Of a stretch of 64,000 bases of DNA, positions 18,635-28,785 are shown piece after piece. This stretch comes from Caldichromatium japonicum (GTDB lineage: Bacteria; Pseudomonadota; Gammaproteobacteria; Chromatiales; Chromatiaceae). The stretch covers positions 2,552,501-2,616,500 of the forward strand of contig NZ_CP048029.1 of assembly GCF_011290485.1 (NCBI RefSeq). Reading direction: 5' to 3'. The number at the start of each line of letters is the position of its first letter. Position 1 is the first letter of the stretch. A model generated the notes under the pieces. That model was not told the origin of the DNA. It searched no databases and worked only from the letters and a program-made list of their open reading frames with translations. A program made the translations under genes and the position numbers.

Positions 18635-20260
18635 CTACGGCGAGGGAGTACTCATCCCAAGCGGTGCATAGCGATAGAGCGACCAATGCTGGATGGGCCG
18701 GCGGCAAGGCGCAGGCTCGGCCTCGACCTCGACCAATCCTCGGCCTGGGCAGAGGAGCAAGACCCGCCACTCCTGGAGCTGCAGACCAGGGAGCAGCGGT
18801 GGATGGATCGAGTGGGTCAGCAACCAAGAGGGACCGGTGCTCCGCTCTGGCGCAAGGCGCGGGGCGATCCTGCCGCGCAGATATTCAGAAGGCCGTTCTA
18901 ACCCTGGCCACTGGGTCGTTTCTACCAGATCAGGGCGGTAAAAGCGCAGCATGGCGGCGAGCTGATAGCGGTCGGCATAGACCGGCGCATCGAGTCGGGC
19001 AGCATAATCGGCAAGTTGGGCAAATCCGGCAGTCTCGCGCAATAGCCGGCTGGACCGATCTGTAAGCGAAGGAAGAGCAGACCCCTGAGCGAGGGCGAGT
19101 ACCAAGAGGGTGGCGAGGGCAAGATTCCCCAAAGCCGCACCCCTTGCCCAGCGGACGTCAACCCCCAACCACTGGGCAACGAAGGGTGCGGCGCCGATGA
19201 GATACATCCCCGGCCAATTGGCTTCGACCGGGCTGATCCAAGAAACCAGGGCAAAGGCCCCTAAGGGAATAATGCCCGCCAACCCCAAGAGGATGCGCGC
19301 TGTGCTTACCTCTGGAGAGGCGGGTGTCTCATCCGCAGCAGGGGATACACTGCGCGCCCCCTGCACCCGCCCGGTGAGTCTTTGCGCCAATACCCAAAGC
19401 ATTAGCAGGGCGATCAGGCCCCAAAGCTCAATCTGGGCGATGAGATATCCCATTAGGCTTAAGAAGCGCTCAGCGAGGGTCTGGTAGGCACCATGATCGA
19501 TGGCATTGACCTCGGGCGCGACCGCGCCTCCCACCTCTATAGCAAACCCATGCCCGAGCTGAAAGCCGATGGTCAGCCAGCCGTTTTGAGCATTCCAGAG
19601 CAGATTGGGCGCAAAGATGAGCAAAGCGACGAGCGCCCCCGCCCAGGGCCAAGGGCTAAGCAACTGGAGACCGCGCCAAACACCTGCCATCTCATTGCGG
19701 CGCCAATCGCTCCAGAGGAGCGCCGCAAGCAACACCGGTCCGATCAGCAGCATCGTATATTTGCTCAGCAGGCCCAGACCGATCGCCGCGCCCGCCGTCA
19801 GCCAGCGGCGTGGATCGGTGTTTAAGGCGCGCTCGGCCTCGTGCAACGCCAAGGCCCATGCCAAAATCAGCAGGCTATCGGGGGTGATGAGGATACCGCC
19901 CGAGATCCCGAGAAGATGCGCGCCGGTGAGCAATAGCGCCAAGGCGCGGGTATGGCGATCGGTCAGACCACAGCGCTGATACAGATGGTCGAGCACTACC
20001 AGGGCCAGGATCCCCGCCAACAGCCCGCCGAGCCGTCCGGCGAGTACCGTCCCTGGTGCCAGCCAGATCCCTGCCCCTAGCCAGGCCACAGCGGGCGGAT
20101 GATCAAAATAACCGAGTGACCAGTGTCTGGCCCAATCGAGATAATAGGCCTCATCCTGGGTGATCGGCAGCAGGGCAGCCATGATCAGACGCCAGACGCT
20201 GAGTCCGGCGATCACCAACAGAGTAGATATTTCCGTCCTTACCAAAGACCGGGATCCCAT
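18635..20260 (-). CDS. Family 39 (ArnT-like) membrane glycosyltransferase
   Basis: A 541-residue multi-pass protein of the PMT/ArnT superfamily, which transfers sugars from polyprenyl phosphates to lipid or protein acceptors at the periplasmic face. The first loop has the catalytic-type motif QDEAYYLDWARHWSLGYFDHPPAVAWLG near residues 35-62, as in ArnT/GT39 (D-E-A-Y-Y...H-P-P). About ten hydrophobic segments follow and the C terminus is soluble. No lipid A or polymyxin genes are nearby; donor and acceptor are unknown. It ends about 100 bases before alr on the same strand. Confidence 0.85.
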   Translation of the reverse strand: MGSRSLVRTEISTLLVIAGLSVWRLIMAALLPITQDEAYYLDWARHWSLGYFDHPPAVAWLGAGIWLAPGTVLAGRLGGLLAGILALVVLDHLYQRCGLTDRHTRALALLLTGAHLLGISGGILITPDSLLILAWALALHEAERALNTDPRRWLTAGAAIGLGLLSKYTMLLIGPVLLAALLWSDWRRNEMAGVWRGLQLLSPWPWAGALVALLIFAPNLLWNAQNGWLTIGFQLGHGFAIEVGGAVAPEVNAIDHGAYQTLAERFLSLMGYLIAQIELWGLIALLMLWVLAQRLTGRVQGARSVSPAADETPASPEVSTARILLGLAGIIPLGAFALVSWISPVEANWPGMYLIGAAPFVAQWLGVDVRWARGAALGNLALATLLVLALAQGSALPSLTDRSSRLLRETAGFAQLADYAARLDAPVYADRYQLAAMLRFYRPDLVETTQWPGLERPSEYLRGRIAPRLAPERSTGPSWLLTHSIHPPLLPGLQLQEWRVLLLCPGRGLVEVEAEPAPCRRPIQHWSLYRYAPLGMSTPSP

Positions 20261-20704
20261 CTAGTGTCGTATCCCGGCTGATCGTGGGGTCGCTTAAGAA
20301 ACAGCTCGGGCCGCTGCCCCGATCAGCCATGCATGGCCGGCAAGGCGTTCGAGCGCTAAGGGCGGCCTGGGGCAGATGATGCTTGGAGCGCCAAGCTTAG
20401 GGCAAAAAGGTACACTCCAGATCCTGGCCGCTGACCAAGCGGTGGCCCTTGAGCCCCTCCTTGCTGTGCCCGTTGACGCGCGCCACACTGCCCTTGCCGC
20501 ACCCTGCAGGGGGGTGCGCCGCTGCTTGCCGCCAAGCGCAGGCGCACTTGCCGGCCGACGTGCGCCCTGCAGGATGCTGCACGCCCTGAGCTAATCGCGC
20601 CTGCGCAGTAGGATGCAATCATCCGGGATGCAATCTACAAGGTTCAGCGCAAACCTCGGCGCAAGCGTATAAAATCGGCTTCCTTTCAACCACTGTACCC
20701 GATC
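20261..20704. other. 444-base gap, no gene supported
   Basis: Between divergent GT39 and argH. Short frames on both strands lack family features and start sites. A minus-strand stretch ending LECTFLP is mildly protein-like but has no start or known relative that I can name. A TATAAA at 20668-20673 may be the -10 box of argH; its -35 is weak. Confidence 0.4.
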
Positions 20705-22123
20705 ATGTCAGACGCATCGCACCCCTTGCCGAATCCACAGGAAAAGCCCTGGGCGGGGCGCCTCCAGGCCCCGACCGATGCCTTCGTCGAGTCCTTCACC
20801 GCCTCGATCGGTTTCGATCGCCGGCTCTATCGCCATGACATCCAGGGCTCCATTGCCCATGCGCGGATGCTCGCCCGCCAAGGGATCCTCAGCGAGTCCG
20901 AGCGCGATGCGATCATCCAGGGTCTTGAGTGCATCCAGGTGCAGATCGAGTCTGGGGACTTCCAGTGGTCAGTCGCCCTGGAAGACGTCCATATGAACAT
21001 CGAGTCAGCCCTGACCGCCGAGATCGGCGAAGCCGGCAAGAGGCTCCATACCGCCCGCTCGCGCAACGACCAGGTGGCGACCGATGTGCGCCTGTGGCTG
21101 CGCGAGGAGATCGATGCCATCCGGCAGGCGATCGCCCGTTTGCAAGGGGTCTTGTTGGACCTTGCCGAGCGCGAGGCCGAGACCATCCTGCCTGGGTTTA
21201 CCCATCTCCAGGCCGCCCAGCCGGTGACCTTTGGCCATCATCTACTCGCCTGGTTCGAGATGTTGGAACGCGACCGCGCGCGTCTGGCCGATTGCCGGCG
21301 GCGTGTCAATATCCTACCCCTGGGTGCCGCGGCCCTAGCCGGCACGACCTATCCCATCGACCGGCACTATACCGCCGAGCTCCTGGGGTTCGATGCGCCC
21401 GCCGAGAACTCGCTCGATGCGGTCTCGGACCGCGATTTTGCCATCGAGTTTGTCGCCGCCGCTGCCATCCTGATGATGCACTTGTCGCGCTTTGCCGAGG
21501 AACTGATCCTCTGGTCGTCGGCCCAGTTCGGCTTCATCGCGCTCGCCGATAGCTTTTGTACTGGCTCATCCATCATGCCGCAGAAGAAGAACCCCGATGT
21601 CCCCGAGCTCGTCCGCGGCAAGACGGGGCGGGTCTTCGGTCATCTGATGGCCCTCTTGACCCTAATGAAGGCCCAGCCCCTGGCCTATAACAAGGACAAC
21701 CAGGAGGACAAGGAGCCGCTCTTCGATACGGTCGATACCCTCAAGGGGTCGCTCAAGGTCTTTGCCGACATGATGGGGGCGATCGAGGTCGATCGCGAGC
21801 GCATGCGGGCAGCGGCCAAACAGGGGTTCAGCACGGCAACGGACCTGGCGGATTATCTGGTGCGCAAAGGCCTGCCCTTCCGCGAGGCCCATCATATCGT
21901 CGGGCGCGCCGTGGCCTATGGGCTCCAGGTCGGACGCGACCTCGCGGAGCTCAGTCTGGATGAGCTCAAGCAGTTCTCGCCCCTCATCGAGTCAGATGTC
22001 TTTGCCGCCCTGACCCTAGAGGGCTCGGTGGCCGCGCGCGATCATTTTGGGGGAACCGCGCCTAACCAGGTCCGCGCCGCCATCGCGCGGGCGCAAAGGC
22101 TTTTGGCAGACGCCTCGCCTTGA
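20705..22123 (+). CDS. argH: Argininosuccinate lyase
   Basis: Cleaves argininosuccinate to arginine and fumarate, the last step of arginine synthesis. Seen: [80 protein letters not shown], and the fumarase/aspartase signature [12 protein letters not shown] near residue 285. At 472 residues it is slightly longer than most because of a short N-terminal lead ([15 protein letters not shown]). It stands alone, with prfC 54 bases downstream. Confidence 0.96.
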   Translation: MSDASHPLPNPQEKPWAGRLQAPTDAFVESFTASIGFDRRLYRHDIQGSIAHARMLARQGILSESERDAIIQGLECIQVQIESGDFQWSVALEDVHMNIESALTAEIGEAGKRLHTARSRNDQVATDVRLWLREEIDAIRQAIARLQGVLLDLAEREAETILPGFTHLQAAQPVTFGHHLLAWFEMLERDRARLADCRRRVNILPLGAAALAGTTYPIDRHYTAELLGFDAPAENSLDAVSDRDFAIEFVAAAAILMMHLSRFAEELILWSSAQFGFIALADSFCTGSSIMPQKKNPDVPELVRGKTGRVFGHLMALLTLMKAQPLAYNKDNQEDKEPLFDTVDTLKGSLKVFADMMGAIEVDRERMRAAAKQGFSTATDLADYLVRKGLPFREAHHIVGRAVAYGLQVGRDLAELSLDELKQFSPLIESDVFAALTLEGSVAARDHFGGTAPNQVRAAIARAQRLLADASP

Positions 22124-22177
22124 ACATCGTTTCAGCCAAGAGACCGGGCCGATTAATCTTGGATTCAAGCACCAACC

Positions 22178-23758
22178 ATGACCGAACTTCAGGAACAGAT
22201 CGCCAAGCGCCGTACCTTTGCCATCATCTCGCACCCCGATGCCGGCAAGACTACACTCACCGAAAAGCTTTTGCTCTTCGGCGGGGCGATCCAATTGGCC
22301 GGCACGGTCAAGGGGCGCAAGGCAGCCCGTCATGCGACCTCGGACTGGATGGCCTTAGAGAAGGAGCGCGGGATCTCGGTGACCTCATCCGTTATGCAGT
22401 TTGAATATGGTGGGGCGGTGGTCAATCTGCTCGACACCCCGGGCCATGAGGACTTTTCGGAGGATACCTATCGCACCCTGACCGCGGTCGATTCGGCGCT
22501 CATGGTGATCGATGTCGCCAAGGGCGTCGAGGAGCGCACGATCAAGCTCATGGAGGTCTGTCGGCTGCGCGACACCCCCATCCTCACCTTCATCAATAAG
22601 CTCGACCGTGAGGGGCACGACCTGATCGAGGTCCTGGATGAGATCGAGCAGATCCTAAAGATCCAATGCGCGCCCATCACCTGGCCGATCGGCATGGGGC
22701 GGCGGTTCAAGGGGGTCTATGACCGGCGCACCGGCTGCACCCATCTGTTTTCCGCCCAGCATGGCGGGCGGGTCATCGAGGGCGAGGTCATCAAGGGGCT
22801 GGACAATCCACGCCTGGACGAGGTCCTGGGCGAACAAGCCGATGAGTTGCGCGCCGAGCTCGAGCTGGTCGAGGGGGCCAGCCATGCCTTCGACCTCGAC
22901 GCCTATCTTGCCGGCAGACAGACGCCGGTCTTTTTCGGCTCGGCGATCAACAACTTCGGGGTGCGCGAGCTCTTGGATGCCTTTGTCCAATACGCCCCGC
23001 CGCCGCGCCCGCGCATGGCCCGCCAGCGCCGCGTCACGCCGGACGAACCGGCATTCACCGGGTTTGTCTTTAAGATCCAGGCCAACATGGACCCCGCGCA
23101 TCGCGACCGCATCGCCTTTGTGCGCGTCTGCTCGGGGAGCTATCAAAAGGGGATGAGGCTGCGCCATGTGCGCATCGGCAAGACCATCCAGGTGGCCAAT
23201 GCCATCACCTTTCAGGCCGATGAGCGCCGTCATGTCGAGGAGGCCTGGCCGGGCGACATCATCGGGCTGCACAACCACGGCACCATCCAGATCGGCGATA
23301 CCTTCACCGAGGGCGAGGACCTGAAATACGAGGGCATCCCCTATTTTGCCCCCGAGCTCTTTCGGCGGATCGTGCTCAAGAACCCCTTGCGCATGAAGGC
23401 GTTGCACAAGGGGGTCATTCAGCTCGCCGAGGAGGGCGCCACCCAGTCATTCCGCCCGCTCAAAAACAACGACCTCATCCTGGGTGCGGTCGGCATGCTC
23501 CAGTTCGAGGTCGCTGCCTATCGTCTGCGGTCAGAGTATGGGGTCGAGGCAGCGGTCGAGCCGGTGAGCATCAAGACCGCGCGTTGGATCCAATGCACCG
23601 ACCCGCGGGTCTTAGAGCGTTTCAAAGAAAAGTGCTTCGAATATCTGGCGCTGGATGGCGACGACCACCTGGTCTATCTTGCCCCGAGCCTGGTCAATCT
23701 CAGCCTGGCCGAGGAGCGCTGGCCGGAGGTGCGCTTCTTGGCGACGCGCGAGCTGTAG
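22178..23758 (+). CDS. prfC: Peptide chain release factor 3
   Basis: GTPase that removes RF1/RF2 from the ribosome after termination. G1 motif [15 protein letters not shown] near residue 18, [16 protein letters not shown] (G3), NKLDREGHD (G4), followed by EF-Tu-like domains II and III. The block [24 protein letters not shown] is typical of RF3. At 526 residues it is full length. The TAA/TAG region is convergent with rng, with 75 bases between and no clear terminator. Confidence 0.96.
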   Translation: MTELQEQIAKRRTFAIISHPDAGKTTLTEKLLLFGGAIQLAGTVKGRKAARHATSDWMALEKERGISVTSSVMQFEYGGAVVNLLDTPGHEDFSEDTYRTLTAVDSALMVIDVAKGVEERTIKLMEVCRLRDTPILTFINKLDREGHDLIEVLDEIEQILKIQCAPITWPIGMGRRFKGVYDRRTGCTHLFSAQHGGRVIEGEVIKGLDNPRLDEVLGEQADELRAELELVEGASHAFDLDAYLAGRQTPVFFGSAINNFGVRELLDAFVQYAPPPRPRMARQRRVTPDEPAFTGFVFKIQANMDPAHRDRIAFVRVCSGSYQKGMRLRHVRIGKTIQVANAITFQADERRHVEEAWPGDIIGLHNHGTIQIGDTFTEGEDLKYEGIPYFAPELFRRIVLKNPLRMKALHKGVIQLAEEGATQSFRPLKNNDLILGAVGMLQFEVAAYRLRSEYGVEAAVEPVSIKTARWIQCTDPRVLERFKEKCFEYLALDGDDHLVYLAPSLVNLSLAEERWPEVRFLATREL

Positions 23759-23833
23759 CCAACCTATACCCGCGACCGCTTTGGAGCATGGATCGCGCTG
23801 GGGAAAGGGCATCTCGATACAGGGGCTGCCTGC

Positions 23834-25285
23834 TCAAATCAGGACGATGTCGTATTGCTCCTGGGTATAGAGCGCCTCAGCCTGGAGCTTGATCGGGCGC
23901 CCGATGAACTCCTCGAGTTCAGCCAGATGCGCCGATTCCTCATCGAGCAGCCGATCTACTACCTCGGGCGAGGCCAGCACCAAAAAGGTTTTGACCTCGA
24001 ATTGACGCGACTCGCGCAGGATCTCGCGGAAGATCTCATAACAGGTCGTCTGCGCGGTTTTGATCGAACCCCGACCGCCGCAGCATGGGCAGGGCTCGCA
24101 CAGGATATGCTCCAAGGACTCCCGGGTTCGCTTGCGGGTCATCTCGACCAAACCGAGGGATGAAACCTCGCTGATCTGGGTCTTGGCATGATCGCGCGCC
24201 AGGCATTTCTCAAGCGCGCGCAAGACCTGGCGCTTGTGCTCCTCCTCGGTCATGTCGATGAAGTCGATGATGATGATCCCGCCCAGGTTGCGCAGGCGCA
24301 ATTGTCGGCAGATCGCCTGCGCCGCCTCGAGATTGGTCTTAAAGATCGTCTCCTCGAGATTGCGATGGCCGACGAAGGCGCCGGTATTGACGTCGATCGT
24401 AGTCATGGCCTCGGTCTGATCGATGACCAGATGGCCGCCGGACTTGAGGGCCACCTTACGCTGCAAGGCCTTGCGGATCTCCTCCTCGACGCCATAGAGG
24501 TCGAATAGGGGGCGCTCGCCCTGATAATGCTCGATCCGCGGCGCGATGTCGGGGATATAGCTGGAGGCGAAGTCGAGCGCCTTCTCGACCATGGTGCGCG
24601 AGTCGATGCGGATGCGCTCGACCTCCGGGGTCACCAGGTCGCGCAGGGCGCGCAAGGCCAACGGCAGGTCGTCGTGGATCAGGGCGATGCGGCTGGTATT
24701 GGCGCAGCGTTCGCGAATCCCCGTCCAGAGCTTGCGCAAAAAGGCGACTTCCTTTTCGATTGCCTCCTCGCCCACCCCTTCGGCGGCAGTGCGGGCGATG
24801 AACCCCCCCTCGATACCCTCGCGCTCGACCTGGCGCTGGAGGATCTCGCGCAGCCGGCGCCGCTCCTCCTCGTCCTCGATCTTTTGCGATACCCCTGTCG
24901 TTGCCACCTTCGGCATATAGACCAGATAACGGGAGGCGATGGAGATATTGGTGGTCAGGCGCGCGCCCTTGGTGCCGAGCGGGTCCTTGACCACTTGGAC
25001 CACGATGAGATCGCCCTCGTGGACCAGCTCATAGATCTGGGCCCCGTTGGGGCCGCAGGCGGCATGGATATCCGAGGCGTGCAGAAAGGCAGCGCGTTCT
25101 AGCCCGATGTCCACGAATGCCGCCTGCATCCCCGGCAGGACGCGACAGACCCGCCCCTTGTAGATATTCCCGACCAGACCGCAACGCTCGGCGCGTTCGA
25201 TGATGATCTCTTGCACCACCCCGTTTTCGATGACGGCCACCCGGGTCTCGGGCGGGGTGATATTGATCAGGACTTCTTCACTCAC
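23834..25285 (-). CDS. rng: Ribonuclease G
   Basis: Endoribonuclease of the RNase E/G family, used in 16S rRNA 5' maturation and mRNA decay. It has the N-terminal MSEEVLINITPPETRVAVIENGVVQEI, an S1 RNA-binding segment (GNIYKGRVCRVLPGMQAAFVDIGLERAAFLHASDI), the catalytic DVNTGAFVG and IIIDFIDM motifs, and the Zn-link CEPCPCCGGRG. At 483 residues it is RNase G, not the longer RNase E. The start is GTG at 25285 overlapping the maf stop (GTGA). Confidence 0.95.
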   Translation of the reverse strand: MSEEVLINITPPETRVAVIENGVVQEIIIERAERCGLVGNIYKGRVCRVLPGMQAAFVDIGLERAAFLHASDIHAACGPNGAQIYELVHEGDLIVVQVVKDPLGTKGARLTTNISIASRYLVYMPKVATTGVSQKIEDEEERRRLREILQRQVEREGIEGGFIARTAAEGVGEEAIEKEVAFLRKLWTGIRERCANTSRIALIHDDLPLALRALRDLVTPEVERIRIDSRTMVEKALDFASSYIPDIAPRIEHYQGERPLFDLYGVEEEIRKALQRKVALKSGGHLVIDQTEAMTTIDVNTGAFVGHRNLEETIFKTNLEAAQAICRQLRLRNLGGIIIIDFIDMTEEEHKRQVLRALEKCLARDHAKTQISEVSSLGLVEMTRKRTRESLEHILCEPCPCCGGRGSIKTAQTTCYEIFREILRESRQFEVKTFLVLASPEVVDRLLDEESAHLAELEEFIGRPIKLQAEALYTQEQYDIVLI

Positions 25286-25944
25286 GACTCAGGTCCTAGC
25301 GGGATCGGGTTGGAGATGACATCTGAATTCAGCAAGGTGAGCCCCGCCTGTTGCAGCAAACGCCCGGTCTCATAGAGCGGCAGGCCCATGACCCCCGAAT
25401 AACTGCCCTGGAGATCAGCTACAAACAAGGCGCCGAGCCCCTGAATGGCATAGCCCCCGGCCTTATCTCTGGGCTCGCCGCTTTGCCAATAGGCCCATTG
25501 TTCGTCTGGGGCGATCGCCCGCAGGCTCACCTGGCTGGTGCTGAGCGCATACCAGGTCTCCTGCAACCCGGCGAGTGCCACGCCGGTGAGCACGCGATGG
25601 GTATTCCCCGCCAACAGTCCCATCATGCGCTGGAAATCGGGCCAGTCGTGCGGCTTTCCTAGGATCTCAGTGCCGATGATTACAGCAGTATCTGCGCCCA
25701 AGACTGGACGCGGATCGCTAGGCTCGATGCGGGCGCGTCCAGCCTGGGCCTTAGCGAGCGCCAGACGCCGGACATAGTCCTCGGCCATTTCGCCGGGCCA
25801 TTGGCCCTCATCGACCCTGGTCTCGATCGGCACGAAGCGTACTCCGATCTGGCGCAAGAGTTCAGCGCGCCGCGGCGAACGCGAGGCGAGATAGAGCTGA
25901 GGGGGGACATCAGTACACAAGGCAGCTCGTTCGGCGGTGTTCAT
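25282..25944 (-). CDS. maf: Maf-type nucleoside triphosphate pyrophosphatase
   Basis: Hydrolyses non-canonical or dTTP/UTP-type nucleotides, a house-cleaning role. It starts LYLASRSPRRAELLRQIGVRF, with EDYVRRLALAKAQAG and LGADTAVIIGTEILGKP, then GGYAIQGLGALFVADLQGSYSGVMGLPL, the Maf C-terminal signature. The ATG at 25944 gives 220 residues; the open frame continues upstream over rlmH without family similarity. rlmH-maf-rng is a standard gammaproteobacterial order. Confidence 0.94.
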   Translation of the reverse strand: MNTAERAALCTDVPPQLYLASRSPRRAELLRQIGVRFVPIETRVDEGQWPGEMAEDYVRRLALAKAQAGRARIEPSDPRPVLGADTAVIIGTEILGKPHDWPDFQRMMGLLAGNTHRVLTGVALAGLQETWYALSTSQVSLRAIAPDEQWAYWQSGEPRDKAGGYAIQGLGALFVADLQGSYSGVMGLPLYETGRLLQQAGLTLLNSDVISNPIPLGPES

Positions 25945-25955
25945 CAGCGGTCGGA

Positions 25956-26426
25956 TCAGTCGCGATGATAAGGATGGCCCTTCATCAGGCTCCAGGCACG
26001 ATAGAACTGCTCGGCCAGGATAACCCGCACCAATTGATGCGGGAAGGTCAGGGCCGACAGCGACCAGACAGCGTTCGCCTGATTGAGACAGTCCGCCGCC
26101 AGGCCTTCTGCTCCTCCGACCAAGAAGGCGCGGTCGCGCCCATCGGCCAGCCACGCACGCATGCGTTCGGCCAGGGCCCGGGTACTCAAGGTCTGGCCAT
26201 GCTCATCGAGAGCGATGAGCTCGGCCCCCTTAGGCACGGCCTTGAGCAACCGCCGCCCCTCCTCGGCGCGGACCTGGTCGGCGGGTAGGTTGCGCGACCG
26301 CTGAACCGGTTCGATCTCGATGAGATTGAGGGCGCACTCCAGCGGCAGGCGGCGCGCATAATCGCGGTAGCCCGCGGCGATCCAATCCGGCATACGTCGG
26401 CCAATACAGAGCAGATGGAGTTTCAT
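25956..26426 (-). CDS. rlmH: 23S rRNA (pseudouridine-1915-N3)-methyltransferase
   Basis: SPOUT-class methyltransferase acting on 70S ribosomes. It begins MKLHLLCIGRRMPDWIAAGYRDYARRLP. The deep knot region AFLVGGAEGLAADCLNQANAVWSLSALTFPHQLVRVILAEQFYRAWSLMKGHPYHRD, ending in the invariant YHRD-like C terminus, is present. 156 residues, normal. rsfS, a common upstream partner, is absent; divergent tatA lies about 200 bases upstream. Confidence 0.96.
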   Translation of the reverse strand: MKLHLLCIGRRMPDWIAAGYRDYARRLPLECALNLIEIEPVQRSRNLPADQVRAEEGRRLLKAVPKGAELIALDEHGQTLSTRALAERMRAWLADGRDRAFLVGGAEGLAADCLNQANAVWSLSALTFPHQLVRVILAEQFYRAWSLMKGHPYHRD

Positions 26427-26627
26427 GGTATGTCCGTTGGGATTCAGTGCGAACCCGGGCAGGGCCTGCCGCCATGCCCCCGACTGCGCCCTGGCCTACA
26501 CCAGGGACCAGAGGCGATTTCCAAGCCAAAGGCGCCTGCGCTATGATCTCGTCCTCCGTGCGGCTCAGGGCCACATCCCTGCCTGCTTTCGTCCCCGCAC
26601 TGCACCACATCTGAACGGAGAACACTC

Positions 26628-26888
26628 ATGGGTGTCGCTGGCATCAGTCTCTGGCAGCTCCTGATCATCCTCTTGATCGTCGTCCTCTTGTTTGGCACCA
26701 AGCGCCTGAAAAACATCGGCTCGGATCTCGGCGAGGCCATCCGCGGTTTTCGCAATTCACTCGCCAATTCAGATAAGGATAAAGAAGAGGCCGGCAGTGC
26801 GTCACATCTCACCCAAGGCCCGGGTGCCTGCCCAGGCGACTCCCAGACACGTCCGGTCGATTCGACCACCCAGCGCGACCGCGCCTGA
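26628..26888 (+). CDS. tatA: Sec-independent translocase subunit TatA
   Basis: Forms the size-variable pore of the twin-arginine protein exporter. N-terminal helix SLWQLLIILLIVVLLFGTKRLKNIGSDLGEAIRGFRNSL carries the F-G-x-x-x-L motif and amphipathic helix of TatA. An 86-residue protein with a Ser/Thr-rich tail. tatB follows after 26 bases. Confidence 0.94.
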   Translation: MGVAGISLWQLLIILLIVVLLFGTKRLKNIGSDLGEAIRGFRNSLANSDKDKEEAGSASHLTQGPGACPGDSQTRPVDSTTQRDRA

Positions 26889-26914
26889 TGGTCTAAGCCG
26901 AGACCGGATATCGC

Positions 26915-27304
26915 ATGTTCGACATCGGGTTTCAGGAACTGCTTCTGGTAGCGGTGGTGGCGCTGGTAGTGGTCGGACCCGAGCGCCTGCCGCATTTAGC
27001 GCGGGTGGCAGGCAAATGGGTTGGGCGCGCGCGCCGCACCCTGATCGGCGTTCAACAAGAGATCGAACGCGAGCTCAAGGCCGAGGAACTCAAACGCATC
27101 CTGGACGAACAGGCCCAGCGCCGGCCTTTAGAGACCATCCTGGAGGAGACATCTGGAAAGATGGGCGGTCAAACGTCTGCGCACACCCCGCCCGCTGCCC
27201 CTGCACCGATCTCGGAGCGACAGCCGGCAGCCAGCGATCCAAGTGGAGGTCGTCAGGCCAACCGCGCTGCCAGCGGTCCTGGAGAACAGACCACGCGTCC
27301 ATGA
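26915..27304 (+). CDS. tatB: Sec-independent translocase subunit TatB
   Basis: Partner of TatC in recognising twin-arginine signal peptides. MFDIGFQELLLVAVVALVVVGPERLPHLARVAGKWVGRARR is the classical TatB start with the P-E-R-L-P hinge. A charged amphipathic helix follows, then a Pro/Ala-rich tail, 129 residues in all. tatC, nearly always next, is missing. The ATGA at the stop opens only a 25-codon frame without TatC similarity. Confidence 0.93.
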   Translation: MFDIGFQELLLVAVVALVVVGPERLPHLARVAGKWVGRARRTLIGVQQEIERELKAEELKRILDEQAQRRPLETILEETSGKMGGQTSAHTPPAAPAPISERQPAASDPSGGRQANRAASGPGEQTTRP

Positions 27305-27405
27305 CTGTCCGGTCCAACCTTCAGGGTCCGCCCGCTGCAGGCCGAATACCTGCGCGCGCCATGCCCGGCCCAGCTTAGGCGGGAGACCCGCCCCCTTACC
27401 CCGAG

Positions 27406-28785
27406 ATGTCAAGACCCATACCGCGTCTCTTGCTCCCATTCTTGATCCTGGCAGTCGGGATCGGGGGGTCCATTGTGCTCAAGGCCACCCGCCCCCGTCC
27501 CCATCCGGTCCCTGCCCAAGAGCGGGTGTGGCGGGTGGCGGTCGTCTATCCCACCCCTGCTGCCTATCGCCCCGTCCTCAGCCTCTTCGGGCGCAGCGAG
27601 GCCCCCGACCGCATCCGTGCGACCGCACCCTTTGCCGGCAGGCTTTTAGAGGTGCGGGTACGCGACGGCGAGACGGTCGAGGCGGGGGCGATGCTGGCGC
27701 GTCTCGACCCCAAGGACATCGAACCTCGGGTCGCCAAGGCGCGTGCCGAGGTCGAACGCGAGCGCCTGCGCTTTGCCCATGATCGCGCAGCCCTTGAACA
27801 AGAGCGCGAGATCCTGCGCCTCGCCCAGCTCGCCCTGGAACGCGCCCAGTCGGTGCAGTCCAAACAGCTCGGCTCAGAGGCGAGCGTCGATACTGCCCGC
27901 GAGCAATACGCCCGTGCCCGCCTGGCGGTGACCTTACGCGAACAGGCGATCGCTGAGCATCCGGCGCGTTTGGAAATCCTCGAAGCGGCCCTCGCCGAGG
28001 CCGAGCGCGATCAAGAGCGCGCCCTGATTCGCTCCCCCTTCGCTGCGCGGATTGGCACGGTCGAGGCCGCCGCCGGCGATCAGCTCCAGCCCAATCAGCC
28101 GATCCTGACCCTGTATCCGCGCTCTGGGCTCTATGTGCGCGCCAAGATCCCCGGGGCCTATGCCGCCGAACTGCGGATAGCGCTGGCCCAAAACCAGCGT
28201 CTAGCGGCCCAGGGCGAATACGCCGGCTGGCCTTTCGTCGCCGTCTTGGAACGTTTAAGCGGTGAGGCCGATGCCCGCGGGGTCGATGCCTTACTGCAGG
28301 TTGCGCCCGGCATCGAGCTGCCGCTGGGCGCCTTCGTGACGCTTGCGCTCGAACGTCCCCCTGCCCCTGGGACCATCGCCCTGCCCTTGTCTGCCCTGCA
28401 CGGCGCCGAACGGATCTTTGCCGTGCGCGACGGGCGCCTAAAGGCGCTCGACATCGAGCGGGTCGGTGAGCTCGCCGATGGCCGCGCCGTGCTGCGCGTC
28501 CCTGGGCTCGAGCCCGGGGAGGCGGTGATGGTCACCCATCTGCCGCATGCGATCGAGGCGCTCAAGGTCGAGGTCGTTGAGACGCTTGCCATGCCCGACT
28601 CATCGACAAACGCCGAAAGGACCCTGTCTCCTGCAGGCGCCCAGGCACCCCGCACGCCGAGCCCTGCCCAGGGCTCAGTCACACCGGCGCATGCCGATGA
28701 GTGGATTCAGGGTGGCGCCCGCATGCTGGGTTTGGCGCACGCCGGAACGACAAGACAGGTCTTTTCGATGCCCCAGGTGGCATGA
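27406..28785 (+). CDS. RND efflux periplasmic adaptor (membrane fusion protein)
   Basis: Links an inner-membrane RND pump to an outer-membrane channel. A signal/anchor helix (IPRLLLPFLILAVGIGG) is followed by the barrel-sandwich entry RATAPFAGRLLEVRVRDGETVEAGAMLARLD, a long coiled-coil hairpin (about 105-205, rich in Glu/Arg/Ala), and the second half ALIRSPFAARIGTVEAAAGDQLQPNQPILTL. The C-terminal ~60 residues (from about 400) are low-complexity, and the last stretch resembles an old repeat fragment. At 459 residues it is long for the family. Couples by ATGA to the pump gene. Confidence 0.88.
   Translation: MSRPIPRLLLPFLILAVGIGGSIVLKATRPRPHPVPAQERVWRVAVVYPTPAAYRPVLSLFGRSEAPDRIRATAPFAGRLLEVRVRDGETVEAGAMLARLDPKDIEPRVAKARAEVERERLRFAHDRAALEQEREILRLAQLALERAQSVQSKQLGSEASVDTAREQYARARLAVTLREQAIAEHPARLEILEAALAEAERDQERALIRSPFAARIGTVEAAAGDQLQPNQPILTLYPRSGLYVRAKIPGAYAAELRIALAQNQRLAAQGEYAGWPFVAVLERLSGEADARGVDALLQVAPGIELPLGAFVTLALERPPAPGTIALPLSALHGAERIFAVRDGRLKALDIERVGELADGRAVLRVPGLEPGEAVMVTHLPHAIEALKVEVVETLAMPDSSTNAERTLSPAGAQAPRTPSPAQGSVTPAHADEWIQGGARMLGLAHAGTTRQVFSMPQVA

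Noticed and set aside
20397-20618. Minus-strand ORF before argH
   Set aside because: No start signal and no recognisable family; only a short tail looks protein-like.
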